From NCBI RefSeq assembly GCF_029626145.1, contig NZ_JARUBJ010000002.1, positions 1,704,501 through 1,768,500 of the forward strand: DNA of 64,000 nucleotides. Reading direction: 5' to 3'. The position numbers and the translations under genes are program-made. Each line of letters opens with the position of its first letter. Position 1 is the first letter of the stretch. Source of the DNA: Micromonospora sp. WMMD961. GTDB lineage: Bacteria > Actinomycetota > Actinomycetes > Mycobacteriales > Micromonosporaceae. Below are positions 23,929 to 31,827 of this stretch, piece after piece. The notes below the pieces were generated by a model. The model did not search any database, was not told where the DNA came from, and saw nothing but the letters and a program-made list of their open reading frames with translations.

Positions 23929-24932
23929 GCGGGCATGTCGCGGTGCTCGGGGCCGGTTCCTGGGGCACCGCGTTCGCCAAGATCCTGGCCGACGCGGGTC
24001 GGGACGTGACGGTGTGGGCCCGCCGCGCGCCGGTCGCCGAGTGCATCCGGGCCGAGCGCCGCAACCCGGAGTACCTGCCGGACCTGCTGCTGCCGGCCCG
24101 GGTCACCGCCACCGCCGACGCGGTTGAGGCGATCACCGGCGCGGAGGTGGTGGTGCTGGCGGTGCCGTCGCAGACCCTGCGCGGCAACCTCGCCGAGTGG
24201 GTCGGGCACCTGCACCCGGACTCCACCCTGGTGTCGCTGATGAAGGGCATCGAGCTGGGCACCACCAAGCGGATGAGCGAGGTCATCGTGGAGACCGCCG
24301 GGGTCGCCGCGGACCGGGTGGTCGTGGTGTCCGGCCCGAACCTGGCCCCGGAGATCGCCGCCGAGCAGCCCGCGGCGACGGTGGTCGCCGGGACGAACAG
24401 CCACCGCACGGCCCTCGTGCAGGCGTCGATCCGGACGCCGTACCTGCGCCCGTACACCAACGACGACGTGATCGGCTGTGAGCTGGGCGGTGCGGTCAAG
24501 AACGTGATCGCCCTGTCCTACGGCATCGCCACCGCGATGGGGTTCGGCGACAACACCCGGGCCATGCTGATGACCCGTGGGCTGGCCGAGACGGCCCGGC
24601 TGGGCGTGGCGCTCGGCGCGGACCCGATCACCTTCGCCGGCCTCGCCGGGATGGGTGACCTGGTCGCCTCCTGCTCGTCCCCGCTGGCCCGCAACCGCAC
24701 CTTCGGCGAGCACCTGGGCCGGGGCGAGACGCTGGAGCAGGCCCAGACCGCCACCCGGCAGACCGCCGAGGGCGTGAAGAGCTGCCTGGCGATCCGCGAC
24801 CTGGCCCGCGCGCACGGCGTGGAGATGCCGATCACCGAGCACGTCGAGCGGATCTGCCACGAGGGGATGGACCCGCGGCTCGCCGTGGAGGCCCTGATGA
24901 GCCGCACCGCCAAGCCCGAGTCGTACGAGTGA
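23925..24932 (+). CDS. gpsA: Glycerol-3-phosphate dehydrogenase [NAD(P)+]
   Basis: 335 aa. Reduces dihydroxyacetone phosphate to glycerol-3-phosphate for lipid synthesis. The N-terminal Rossmann motif is VAVLGAGSWGTAFAK. The catalytic-domain signatures ELGGAVKNVIAL and AGMGDLVASCSSPLARNR (with the catalytic Lys in AVKN) are intact. Starts by overlap with the linker ORF after plsC; the next gene begins 7 bases after its stop. Confidence 0.96.
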   Translation: MSGHVAVLGAGSWGTAFAKILADAGRDVTVWARRAPVAECIRAERRNPEYLPDLLLPARVTATADAVEAITGAEVVVLAVPSQTLRGNLAEWVGHLHPDSTLVSLMKGIELGTTKRMSEVIVETAGVAADRVVVVSGPNLAPEIAAEQPAATVVAGTNSHRTALVQASIRTPYLRPYTNDDVIGCELGGAVKNVIALSYGIATAMGFGDNTRAMLMTRGLAETARLGVALGADPITFAGLAGMGDLVASCSSPLARNRTFGEHLGRGETLEQAQTATRQTAEGVKSCLAIRDLARAHGVEMPITEHVERICHEGMDPRLAVEALMSRTAKPESYE

Positions 24933-24939
24933 GGAACCG

Positions 24940-26058
24940 ATGAGCGAGTGGGGAGACGGCACCCGCTGCGTACGCGCCGGCCTGCCTGAGCCGGCACCGG
25001 GGGATCCGTTCCTGCCGGGGCCGGTCTTCGCCGCGCCGTACCATCTCGACCCGTTCCAGGGTCAGGGCACGTCGCCGAACGGCTACGGTCGCCCGGACAA
25101 CCCGACCCGGCGGTTGCTGGAGGCGGCCGTGGGCGAGTTGGAAGGCGGTGAGTGCCGCGTCTTCGCCACCGGCCAGGCGGCCATCACCGGCCTGCTGCTG
25201 ACCCTGCTGCGCCCCGGGGACACGGTGGTGTTGCCCACCGACGGATACTTCCCGGTCCGGGCGTTCGCCACCGACGTGCTGGAGGCGATCGGCGTCCGGG
25301 TGCTCTTCGTGCCGACCGTCGGGCCGTACCCGTCATTCGAGGGTGTCCGGCTGGTGCTGGTGGAGACGCCGGCGAACCCGGGCCTGGACGTGGTCGACGT
25401 GGCGGCCCTGGCCGAGCGGGCGCACGCCGCCGGTGCGCTGCTCGCGGTGGACAACACCACGGCCACCCCGCTCGGTCAACGCCCGCTCGACCTCGGTGCC
25501 GACCTGGTGGTCGCCTCGGGCACGAAGGCGCTCACCGGCCACTCCGACCTGCTGCTGGGTTACCTGGCCAGCCGGTCCACCGAGCTGATCGCGGCGGTGA
25601 CGACCTGGCGGACGACCACCGGATCGGTTCCGGGGGCGTTCGACGCCTGGTTGGCACACCGGTCGCTGGCCACCCTCGACCTGCGGCTGGCCCGGCAGAG
25701 CGCGAACGCCGCCGCGGTCGCCGACCTGCTCGCCGGCCGGTCGGACGTGACCGGCCTGCGCTGGCCGGGGCGGCCGGACGACCCCGCGTACCCGGTGGCC
25801 TCGGCCCAGATGCGCCGGATCCCGGGGGTGCTCTCGTTCGATTTGGGCAGCGCCGACCGGGTGGGCCGGTTCATCGAGGCCGCCCGGCTGGTGGCGGCGG
25901 CGACCTCCTTCGGTGGCCTGCACACCACGGCGGACCGGCGGGAGCAGTGGGGCGACGACACCGCACCGGGCTTCGTCCGGCTCTCCTGCGGGGCGGAGGA
26001 CACCGCGGACCTGGTGGCCGACATCGTCGCCGCGCTGGACGCCGCCGGGTCGGTCTGA
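24940..26058 (+). CDS. Cys/Met-metabolism PLP-dependent enzyme (cystathionine gamma-lyase/synthase type)
   Basis: 372 aa, fold-type I. The PLP lysine is in VVASGTKALTGHSD, the pyridine-ring Asp in LAVDNTTATPLG, and the PLP-phosphate region in FATGQAAITGLLL. The first ~50 residues differ from canonical MetB/MetC, and the exact reaction (gamma-lyase, gamma-synthase or homologous) cannot be chosen. GAGG at the gpsA stop acts as SD. It forms a tight cluster with gpsA and the next methyltransferase gene (8-base gap). Confidence 0.88.
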   Translation: MSEWGDGTRCVRAGLPEPAPGDPFLPGPVFAAPYHLDPFQGQGTSPNGYGRPDNPTRRLLEAAVGELEGGECRVFATGQAAITGLLLTLLRPGDTVVLPTDGYFPVRAFATDVLEAIGVRVLFVPTVGPYPSFEGVRLVLVETPANPGLDVVDVAALAERAHAAGALLAVDNTTATPLGQRPLDLGADLVVASGTKALTGHSDLLLGYLASRSTELIAAVTTWRTTTGSVPGAFDAWLAHRSLATLDLRLARQSANAAAVADLLAGRSDVTGLRWPGRPDDPAYPVASAQMRRIPGVLSFDLGSADRVGRFIEAARLVAAATSFGGLHTTADRREQWGDDTAPGFVRLSCGAEDTADLVADIVAALDAAGSV

Positions 26059-26066
26059 GGGTTTCG

Positions 26067-26846
26067 ATGGCGCTCGCCGACCGTTCCGCCCTCGTGGGTC
26101 GGCTGCGCGCCGCTGGCTGCGTCTACGCCGAGGACGAGGCGGATCTGCTGCTGGCCGCTGCCGACGATCCGGCGACGTTGGCCGACCTGAGCGAGCGCCG
26201 GGTGGCCGGCGAACCGCTGGAGTACCTGCTCGGTTGGGCGGAGTTCGCCGGTCTGCGGATCGCCGTCGACGCCGGCGTCTTCGTGCCGCGTGCCCGGACC
26301 GCCCTGCTGGTCCAGGTGGCGGCCGAGGTGACCGGCCCGGAGCCGGCCGTCGTCGACCTCTGCTGCGGGTCCGGGGCCGCCACCGTCGCGCTGGCGCACC
26401 GACTCACGCCACGCTGGCTGGCCGCCGTCGACATCGACCCGGCGGCCGTGGCATGTGCGAGGCGCAACGTCGCCGGGCTGGATGCCGAGGTGTACGAGGG
26501 CGATCTCTTCGCCCCGCTGCCCCGGCAGTGGCGGGGTCGACTGGACCTCGTGGTCGCCAACGCCCCGTACGTGCCGACCGACGCGGTGGCGTTGATGCCC
26601 CCGGAGGCGCGGCTGCACGAGGCCCCGGTGGCGCTCGACGGCGGGCCGGACGGGCTCTCGGTGCTGCGCCGGGTGGGCGTCGACGCCGCGCACTGGCTGA
26701 CCCCCGGTGGACACCTGGTGGTCGAGGCCGGCACCACCCAGGTGCCGGTGCTCTGCGACGCGTTCAGCGCCGCCGGCCTGGTCCCCACCGTGCGACAGGA
26801 CGAGGACCTGGACGCCACCGCAGTCGTAGCCCAACGCCCAACCTAA
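26067..26846 (+). CDS. HemK/PrmC-related SAM methyltransferase with NAPY motif
   Basis: 259 aa. SAM-binding motif I reads VVDLCCGSGAATVAL and the domain layout follows PrmC, the release-factor glutamine methyltransferase, including an N-terminal helical domain ending in GEPLEYLLGWAEF. The catalytic motif is NAPY instead of the NPPY of true PrmC, as in a known actinobacterial paralogue group. Substrate therefore uncertain; the genuine prmC should be elsewhere. SD GAGGG and ATG follow the PLP enzyme by 8 bases. Confidence 0.85.
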   Translation: MALADRSALVGRLRAAGCVYAEDEADLLLAAADDPATLADLSERRVAGEPLEYLLGWAEFAGLRIAVDAGVFVPRARTALLVQVAAEVTGPEPAVVDLCCGSGAATVALAHRLTPRWLAAVDIDPAAVACARRNVAGLDAEVYEGDLFAPLPRQWRGRLDLVVANAPYVPTDAVALMPPEARLHEAPVALDGGPDGLSVLRRVGVDAAHWLTPGGHLVVEAGTTQVPVLCDAFSAAGLVPTVRQDEDLDATAVVAQRPT

Positions 26847-26914
26847 CCCCACCCCACCCCACCCCCACCCCCACCCCCACCCCGCCCCCACCCCACCCCG
26901 CCCCCGCCCTGCCC
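26847..26914. repeat. C-rich low-complexity tract (CCCCA/CCCCCA repeats)
   Basis: About 68 bases of runs of four to five C separated by single A or G, immediately after the stop codon. The minus strand has a dozen G4-G5 runs and could fold into G-quadruplexes. Confidence 0.85.
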
Positions 26915-26920
26915 GAACCT

Positions 26921-26995
26921 GTCGATCATGGAGTAATGGTGCCCGGTTGGTGGTGCATCACGTGGTTTGTCCCCCACCACAACTCCATGATCGAC
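26921..26995. repeat. Long inverted repeat with arms around GTCGATCATGGAGT
   Basis: Arms 26921-26941 and 26975-26995 pair at 18 of 21 positions, including 14 consecutive pairs. The element sits between the C-rich tract and the ROK gene. The motif looks like a dispersed intergenic palindrome of this genus (recall, not tested), and may serve as a terminator. Confidence 0.7.
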
Positions 26996-27088
26996 GGGGG
27001 AGGGCTGGGGCGGGGTGGCCGCGCGTGGCGGGGGAGAGGGCTTGGCACTAGCCTCGGCTCACACTCACGACGGCGAGAGGCGGTTTCG

Positions 27089-28138
27089 GTGGGCAGCGCA
27101 GGGGTGCCGGTGGTCGTCGGCTTGGACAACGGCGGCACGAGCAACAACGCCACCGTGCTGACGGTGGACGGCCGGTTCCTGGTGGACGGGTTGCTGGAGA
27201 TCCCCAGCGAGGTGCAGGCCGGGCCGGACGCCGCCATCGAGGCACTGGCCCGGGCGCTGGACGGAGCCCTGGCGCAGACCGGAGTGCCGCGCGAACTGGT
27301 CCAGGCGGTCGGGCTGGACACTCCCGGCCCGGCCAGCGCCGACGGCGTCATCTCGTCCCGGGGTTCGACCAACTTCTCCCAGCCGGCGTGGCGGGGCTTC
27401 GACGTGCGAGGAGCACTGGAACGACGGCTCGGCCTGCCGGTGGTCTACCACAACGACGGCAACGCGGCGGCCCTCTACGCCCACCACGTGCACTTCGGCG
27501 CTGACGCGATGAACCGCTCGTCGGTCGCCGCGATCGTCGGCACCGGCCTCGGCGGTGGTGTGGTCGAAAGTGGTCGGGTGATCGCCGGTGCGGCCGGCAT
27601 GGCCGGGGAGCTCGGTCACGTGCACATCCCGCTGACCGGGCTGCTCGGCCCGGGTCAGCCGGAGCCCACCTGTGCCTGCGGCTTCACCGGTGACGTCGAG
27701 AGCGTTGCCTCGCTGACCGGCATCGAGCGCAACCTGCTGCCGTACTGGCTGACCCGGTACCCGGACCACCCGCTCGCCGGCGAACCGGCGGCCCGGGCCG
27801 CCAAGCTGGTGCGCGGGTACGGCGAACGGGGGGATGCCCTCGCGCGGGACCTGTTCACCCAACAGGCGATGGCGCTGGGACGACTGTTCACCGTGGCGGC
27901 GAACTTCACCGACCCGCACGCGTACTTCGTCGGTGGTGGGGTGGTCGAGGCGGCGCCGGAGTTCCGCGACTGGTTCCTCGCGACGGTCCGCGAGCACACC
28001 GTGCTCCGCGAGGAGCAGGCGGCCGTGGCCACCTTCGCGCTGGTGCCGGACCGGGACATGGCCGGTGCCCGGGGCGTGGCGATCGCCGCCCTGGAGAGGC
28101 TACGCGCTGCCCCGGAACCCCGTCCGTTGGTTGCCTGA
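27089..28138 (+). CDS. ROK-family sugar kinase or regulator-like protein
   Basis: 349 aa. ATPase fold of hexokinases: phosphate loop VVGLDNGGTSNNATVL near the N-terminus, LDTPGPA and NDGNAAALYA (catalytic Asp), IVGTGLGGGVV, and GHVHIPL. The zinc-binding ROK motif is altered: C-x-C-G is followed by FTGDVE, where the family usually has G-C-x-E, so one Cys is replaced. No helix-turn-helix is present, so it is a kinase rather than a NagC/XylR repressor. SD CGAGAGG precedes the GTG. Substrate unknown; glucose or an N-acetyl hexosamine are candidates. Confidence 0.85.
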   Translation: MGSAGVPVVVGLDNGGTSNNATVLTVDGRFLVDGLLEIPSEVQAGPDAAIEALARALDGALAQTGVPRELVQAVGLDTPGPASADGVISSRGSTNFSQPAWRGFDVRGALERRLGLPVVYHNDGNAAALYAHHVHFGADAMNRSSVAAIVGTGLGGGVVESGRVIAGAAGMAGELGHVHIPLTGLLGPGQPEPTCACGFTGDVESVASLTGIERNLLPYWLTRYPDHPLAGEPAARAAKLVRGYGERGDALARDLFTQQAMALGRLFTVAANFTDPHAYFVGGGVVEAAPEFRDWFLATVREHTVLREEQAAVATFALVPDRDMAGARGVAIAALERLRAAPEPRPLVA

Positions 28139-28153
28139 GCTCGCCCGTTTCCA

Positions 28154-28174
28154 CCCGCCGGGCGCCCGGGCGGG
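28154..28174. terminator. GC hairpin between the convergent ROK and DUF397 genes
   Basis: CCCGCC / GGCGGG stem around the self-complementary GGGCGCCC. The rest of 28139-28236 shows nothing else. Confidence 0.35.
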
Positions 28175-28236
28175 CGGCACGGCAGGCGGTCGGCAGGTGG
28201 TGTGTCCGGTCCGGTGGGCGGTGTGTGCAGGTCTGG

Positions 28237-28437
28237 TCAGGGGCGCGGTGGTGCCTGGGCGAAGGCCGTCCACGCGGCCGTTGCGAACAGCAGGGCCGGG
28301 CCGGCCGGGTCCTTGGAGTCGCGGACGGCCACCAGTCGTGGCAGCGCGGCAACCTCGACGCAGGCGCCCTCATCGCCGCTGCGGCTGCTCTTGCGCCACG
28401 CCGCTACGGCCAAGGCCGCTGTGATTGTCGGTGTCAT
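28237..28437 (-). CDS. DUF397 protein
   Basis: 66 aa. The family signature is complete: WRKSSRSGDEGACVEVA followed by VAVRDSKDPAGPALLFATAAWTAFA. DUF397 proteins are small actinobacterial partners of XRE regulators; some pairs resemble toxin-antitoxin or developmental switches such as BldB/WhiJ systems. It starts 5 bases after the stop of the XRE gene, so both are co-expressed. Confidence 0.9.
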   Translation of the reverse strand: MTPTITAALAVAAWRKSSRSGDEGACVEVAALPRLVAVRDSKDPAGPALLFATAAWTAFAQAPPRP

Positions 28438-28442
28438 CGGTC

Positions 28443-29288
28443 CTACCGTCCCTTCAGGACTGACAGGAGCATCTCGCGGCTGTCCGCCGGACTGAGCGCC
28501 ACGCTCCGGAGATGCTCCATGATCTTGGTGCAGGTACGCGTCTCGCCGGCCCGGTCCAGGATCATCTGACCTGCGACGGTCTCCACCGAGGCGATGATCG
28601 GATCCTCCGGGTCGGCGAACTCGAGAATGTGCAGCGAGCCCCGCGTGCCCCGGTGGTAACCGGCGGAGAGCGGAATGACCTGGACGCTGATGTTCGGTAG
28701 TTCGGCCATCTTCACCAGGTGTCGCAGTTGCCCGTTCATCACCGACTGGTCGCCGACCGGGCGTAGCAACGCGCCCTCGTCGATGATCGCGTCGAAGATC
28801 GGCGGGTTGTCGCCGGTGAGCCGTTGTTGACGGTCCAGCCGGATCTTGACCCGTTGCTCCACCAGGTCGTCGCCGAGGGTGTGCGGCCCGCCGCGCATCA
28901 CGCCACGGACGTAGTCCGGGGTCTGTAGCAGGCCGGGCACCACCGAGGGCTCGAAGTTGGCGATGGCGGTCGCCTCGGCCTCCAGCGCGATGAAGTCGAT
29001 GGTGCGCGGATCCAGCAGGTATGAGTAGGACACCCACCAGCCCGGCTTGCGGGCGTCCTTGGCGAGCAGCACCGCCGCGGCCACCTCCTCGGCACTCACC
29101 CCGTACGACGTGAGCAGGGCGCGCACGGTGGCCGGGGTGATGAGGGTCTGGGCGTTCTCGTAGCGGGAGAGGGTGCTGCGGGTGCTGTTGATCTCATCTG
29201 CCGCGGTTTCCAGCGTCAGGCCGGCGGCTTCCCGGTGATGGCGCAGGGCGATGCCGAGCCGGCGGGCACGGGCGGTCTTGGGGGCCAT
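28443..29288 (-). CDS. XRE-family regulator with DUF5753 domain
   Basis: 281 aa. N-terminal helix-turn-helix (LGIALRHHREAAGLTLETAA, then TRSTLSRYENAQTL, about residues 10-50) followed by the DUF5753 effector domain (FEPSVVPGLLQTPDYVRGVM, QVIPLSAGYHRGTRGSLHIL). This is the WhiJ-like type paired with DUF397 genes in actinomycetes. The ATG at 29288 is chosen because the HTH begins soon after; a longer frame to 29351 adds unconserved residues. A divergent small gene starts 230 bases away, so the 29289-29519 gap probably holds both promoters. Confidence 0.9.
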   Translation of the reverse strand: MAPKTARARRLGIALRHHREAAGLTLETAADEINSTRSTLSRYENAQTLITPATVRALLTSYGVSAEEVAAAVLLAKDARKPGWWVSYSYLLDPRTIDFIALEAEATAIANFEPSVVPGLLQTPDYVRGVMRGGPHTLGDDLVEQRVKIRLDRQQRLTGDNPPIFDAIIDEGALLRPVGDQSVMNGQLRHLVKMAELPNISVQVIPLSAGYHRGTRGSLHILEFADPEDPIIASVETVAGQMILDRAGETRTCTKIMEHLRSVALSPADSREMLLSVLKGR

Positions 29289-29519
29289 GCATCGATGGTC
29301 GCACACATTTGCGGGAACGTCTGCATGAGAGAACGTCGATGAGAGTTGCATTCACGGCTGTACACGTGTCAATCTGTTATCGCGTCCTCACCGCCGGTTG
29401 TCGTGGCGACGGTGGTGGTGAGCGACCGGAGGGGATGGGGCGCGCGGCGATCGGGTTTCTCCCCCGTACCCGATCGTCGCGTGCCGCCCCACCATCCCGG
29501 CCCGCCGGAAGGAGACGAC

Positions 29520-29570
29520 GTGGGAACCTGTCCGGAGCCCCCCGCCGTGGACGCGGGCGGCCTTCGATGA
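29520..29570 (+). CDS. 16-codon micro-ORF with a strong Shine-Dalgarno
   Basis: GTG at 29520 is preceded by GGAAGGAG (29508-29515) at good spacing, reads MGTCPEPPAVDAGGLR and stops at TGA overlapping the ATG of the next gene (ATGA). The next gene has no SD of its own, so this micro-ORF probably drives its translation. Confidence 0.5.
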   Translation: MGTCPEPPAVDAGGLR

Positions 29571-29785
29571 CCCGCTTCCTCGTGGTGCTCACCGACGTGC
29601 GCCCGGTCGAGGGCATCGAGCGCAACGAGCGGGTCGCGCCGGAGCGGCGCCGGCAGGTGGTCGGCGCCAGCAGTCGCGAGGCCGCCGACCGGATCGCGGG
29701 AGCGTTCATGGCGCTGGGCATGGTGCGGGCCGGCCGGCAGCGGGTGAAGGTGATAGCGGTTGGTCGCCGGCATTCCCGGGACTGA
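29567..29785 (+). CDS. 72-aa hypothetical protein next to the XRE/DUF397 pair
   Basis: MTRFLVVLTDVRPVEGIERN, then a basic RRRQVVGASSREAADRI segment and VRAGRQRVKVIAVGRRHSRD. Basic, soluble, no known motif. Translation is probably coupled to the upstream micro-ORF through ATGA. It is divergent from the XRE regulator and may belong to the same switch (inference). Confidence 0.5.
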   Translation: MTRFLVVLTDVRPVEGIERNERVAPERRRQVVGASSREAADRIAGAFMALGMVRAGRQRVKVIAVGRRHSRD

Positions 29786-29911
29786 ATAGGCCCAGGTCAC
29801 CGGCCTACGAGACCGCCACTGCGCCGTCACGCACCGTATATCCTCTGTTGACCGATTGCCGTGTCGTGCTGCGGCTCGCCGGGTATCGCCTCGCCCCGTC
29901 GCCACGCACAG

Positions 29912-29917
29912 TAAGGT
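29912..29917 (+). promoter_or_regulatory. -10 box TAAGGT of a leaderless transcript (ddl mini-ORF)
   Basis: TAAGGT is followed by 7 bases and the GTG at 29925. Confidence 0.5.
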
Positions 29918-29924
29918 CAACCGG

Positions 29925-29975
29925 GTGAGCGCCACCGGCGAGCACGACCAGCCGCAGTCGCGTACGAAGAGGTGA
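29925..29975 (+). CDS. 16-codon leaderless mini-ORF upstream of ddl
   Basis: Reads MSATGEHDQPQSRTKR and ends AGGTGA. The TGA overlaps an in-frame ddl GTG at 29972 (GTGA), and the same bases form the GAGGTGA Shine-Dalgarno for the second ddl GTG at 29981. Position after a -10 box suggests it is translated. Confidence 0.45.
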   Translation: MSATGEHDQPQSRTKR

Positions 29976-29980
29976 CCGGA

Positions 29981-31081
29981 GTGACCACCCCAGGCAAGAC
30001 CCGCGTGGCGATCGTCTTCGGCGGCCGCAGCCCGGAGCACGGCATCTCCTGCGTCAGCGCCGGCAGCGTGTTCGGCGCGCTCGACCCGGACGAGTTCGAG
30101 GTGGTGCCCGTCGGCATCACCCGGGCCGGCCAGTGGGTGCTGACCAACGGAGATCCCGCCCAGCTCGCGATCAACGCCCGTCAGCTGCCGGAGATCACCT
30201 CCGATTCCGGCGACGACATCGTGCTGCGCGCCGACCCCACCGGCAACGGGCTGATGGTGCTCGACCCGACCGAGGGTCCGCGGGTGCTGGCCGACGTGGA
30301 CGTGGTCTTCCCGGTGCTGCACGGCGCGTACGGCGAGGACGGCACCATCCAGGGAATGCTGGAGATGGCCGGGATCCCCTACGTCGGGGCGAACGTGTTC
30401 GCCTCCGCCGCCGCGATGGACAAGGAGTTCACCAAGAAACTCTGTGCCGTCGAGGGCATCCCGGTCGGCGCGTACGCCGTGCTGCGCAACGGGATGACGC
30501 TCAGCGAGCAGGACAAGGAGCGGCTGGGCCTGCCGGTCTTCGTCAAGCCGTCGCGGGCCGGGTCGTCGTTCGGCGTCAGCAAGGTCAGCGACTGGGCGCA
30601 GTTGGACGACGCGGTCGCCGCCGCCCGGAAGTTCGACCCGAAGGTCATCATCGAGGCCGCGATCGTCGGCCGTGAGGTCGAGTGCGGCGTGCTGGAGGGC
30701 GAAGCCGGCGGCGCGCCGGAGGCGTCCGTGCTGGCCGAGGTGCGGGTCGTCGCCGACCACGACTTCTACGACTTCGAGGCAAAGTACCTCGACGACTCCT
30801 GTGAGTACGACATCCCGGCCAACCTGCCGGAGCGGGTGACCCGTCAGGTGCAGGAGTACGCGGTCCGCGCGTTCACCGCGCTGGACTGCGCGGGCCTGGC
30901 CCGGGCGGACTTCTTCGTCACGCCCGAGCTGGACGTCTACCTCAACGAGGTCAACACGATGCCCGGGTTCACCCCGACGTCGATGTTCCCGCGGATGTGG
31001 GCGGCCGCCGGCCTGGAATATCCGAAGCTGGTCAACCGGCTGATCCGCACCGCCCAGCGGCGCGGCGTCGGCCTGCACTGA
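29981..31081 (+). CDS. ddl: D-alanine--D-alanine ligase
   Basis: 366 aa, ATP-grasp enzyme making the D-Ala-D-Ala dipeptide of peptidoglycan in the cytoplasm. Motifs: VAIVFGGRSPEHGISCVSAG (N-terminal substrate site), HGAYGEDGTIQGMLE, FVKPSRAGSSFGVSKV (ATP binding), DFYDFEAKYLDDSCEY, and LNEVNTMPGFTPTSMFPRMW with metal-binding Glu/Asn and the D-Ala-binding Ser-Met loop. Starts at 29972 (GTGA coupled to the mini-ORF) and 29981 (SD GAGGTGA, 5-base spacing) are both credible; 29981 is taken. A 195-base gap from 29786 holds the promoter and mini-ORF. Confidence 0.95.
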   Translation: MTTPGKTRVAIVFGGRSPEHGISCVSAGSVFGALDPDEFEVVPVGITRAGQWVLTNGDPAQLAINARQLPEITSDSGDDIVLRADPTGNGLMVLDPTEGPRVLADVDVVFPVLHGAYGEDGTIQGMLEMAGIPYVGANVFASAAAMDKEFTKKLCAVEGIPVGAYAVLRNGMTLSEQDKERLGLPVFVKPSRAGSSFGVSKVSDWAQLDDAVAAARKFDPKVIIEAAIVGREVECGVLEGEAGGAPEASVLAEVRVVADHDFYDFEAKYLDDSCEYDIPANLPERVTRQVQEYAVRAFTALDCAGLARADFFVTPELDVYLNEVNTMPGFTPTSMFPRMWAAAGLEYPKLVNRLIRTAQRRGVGLH

Positions 31082-31123
31082 GCCACCCGGCCCCGCCCGC
31101 GCATGTCAGCCGGTGCGGGGCCC

Positions 31124-31183
31124 GTTCAGCGCCCGCAGCCGGACGGGATGCCCGCTCAGCGCTGGCAGCCGGACGGGATGGCG
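31124..31183 (-). repeat. 30-bp tandem duplication at the 3' end of the DUF3515 gene
   Basis: Two units of CATCCCGTCCGGCTGC... (minus strand) match at 27 of 30 positions; the first encodes the C-terminus and stop, the second lies after the stop. Confidence 0.75.
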
Positions 31184-31827
31184 CCGCCGGACGGCATGGT
31201 CGCCACGATCGTGCTGGAGATGGTCGGCACCCACTGCAACGGCTGCTCGTACGAGCGTGGGACCCGCACGCTGATCAGCGTCTCCCGGTCGACGGTGTTG
31301 AGCACCGCCGCGTCGGACTCCTCGGCCAGGTGCCAGCAGACCCCGTTGACCGTCCAGACCTCGTCGGTGCTGGGGAACGTCGGCTCGGTGCCACCGCAGG
31401 CCACGGTGAGCGCGGGGTCGCCGTACGCGGCGTTCTGCTCGGGGCCGGCGGTCACCGGCCGCTGGGCCAGGTCGCGGATGCTCGCCGGTAGTTGGGAGAG
31501 CAGCGCCCGGCAGACGGTGGCCGGGCGAGCGGCCAGCGCCGGGGCGGCCATCTGCACCGGGGTGGTGGACTGCACCCGGGCGGTGGTGGCGGACGGGCTC
31601 GGCGCGGCGGCCGGCGTGTCCGGGGCGAGCTTGGTGAAGGCCAGCACGGCCACCAACAACGTGATCGGCAGCGCGATCAACGTGGCCAGCAGGGCGGCGC
31701 CGCGAATGGTCCGGTCCCGACCGGCCGGCGCGGCGGCGGCCGGGGCGGCCGGGTCGCGGTTACCGTCAGCCGGCTCGCGCGTCCCGTCGTCGTCCAGAGC
31801 AGAGGAGGAGGTCGTCATCTCGTCCAC
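31156..31827 (-). CDS. DUF3515 membrane-anchored protein
   Basis: 223 aa. An acidic, Ala/Pro-rich cytoplasmic start, one helix (about 43-65), then an outside domain with four cysteines (VCRALL, VACGG, VCWHL, SGCQR) suited to two disulphides. DUF3515 is an actinobacterial family usually found beside thiL, as here. Function unknown. Its GTG directly abuts the stop of the Lrp-like gene (TAAGTG), so the two are an operon. Confidence 0.85.
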   Translation of the reverse strand: MDEMTTSSSALDDDGTREPADGNRDPAAPAAAAPAGRDRTIRGAALLATLIALPITLLVAVLAFTKLAPDTPAAAPSPSATTARVQSTTPVQMAAPALAARPATVCRALLSQLPASIRDLAQRPVTAGPEQNAAYGDPALTVACGGTEPTFPSTDEVWTVNGVCWHLAEESDAAVLNTVDRETLISVRVPRSYEQPLQWVPTISSTIVATMPSGGAIPSGCQR

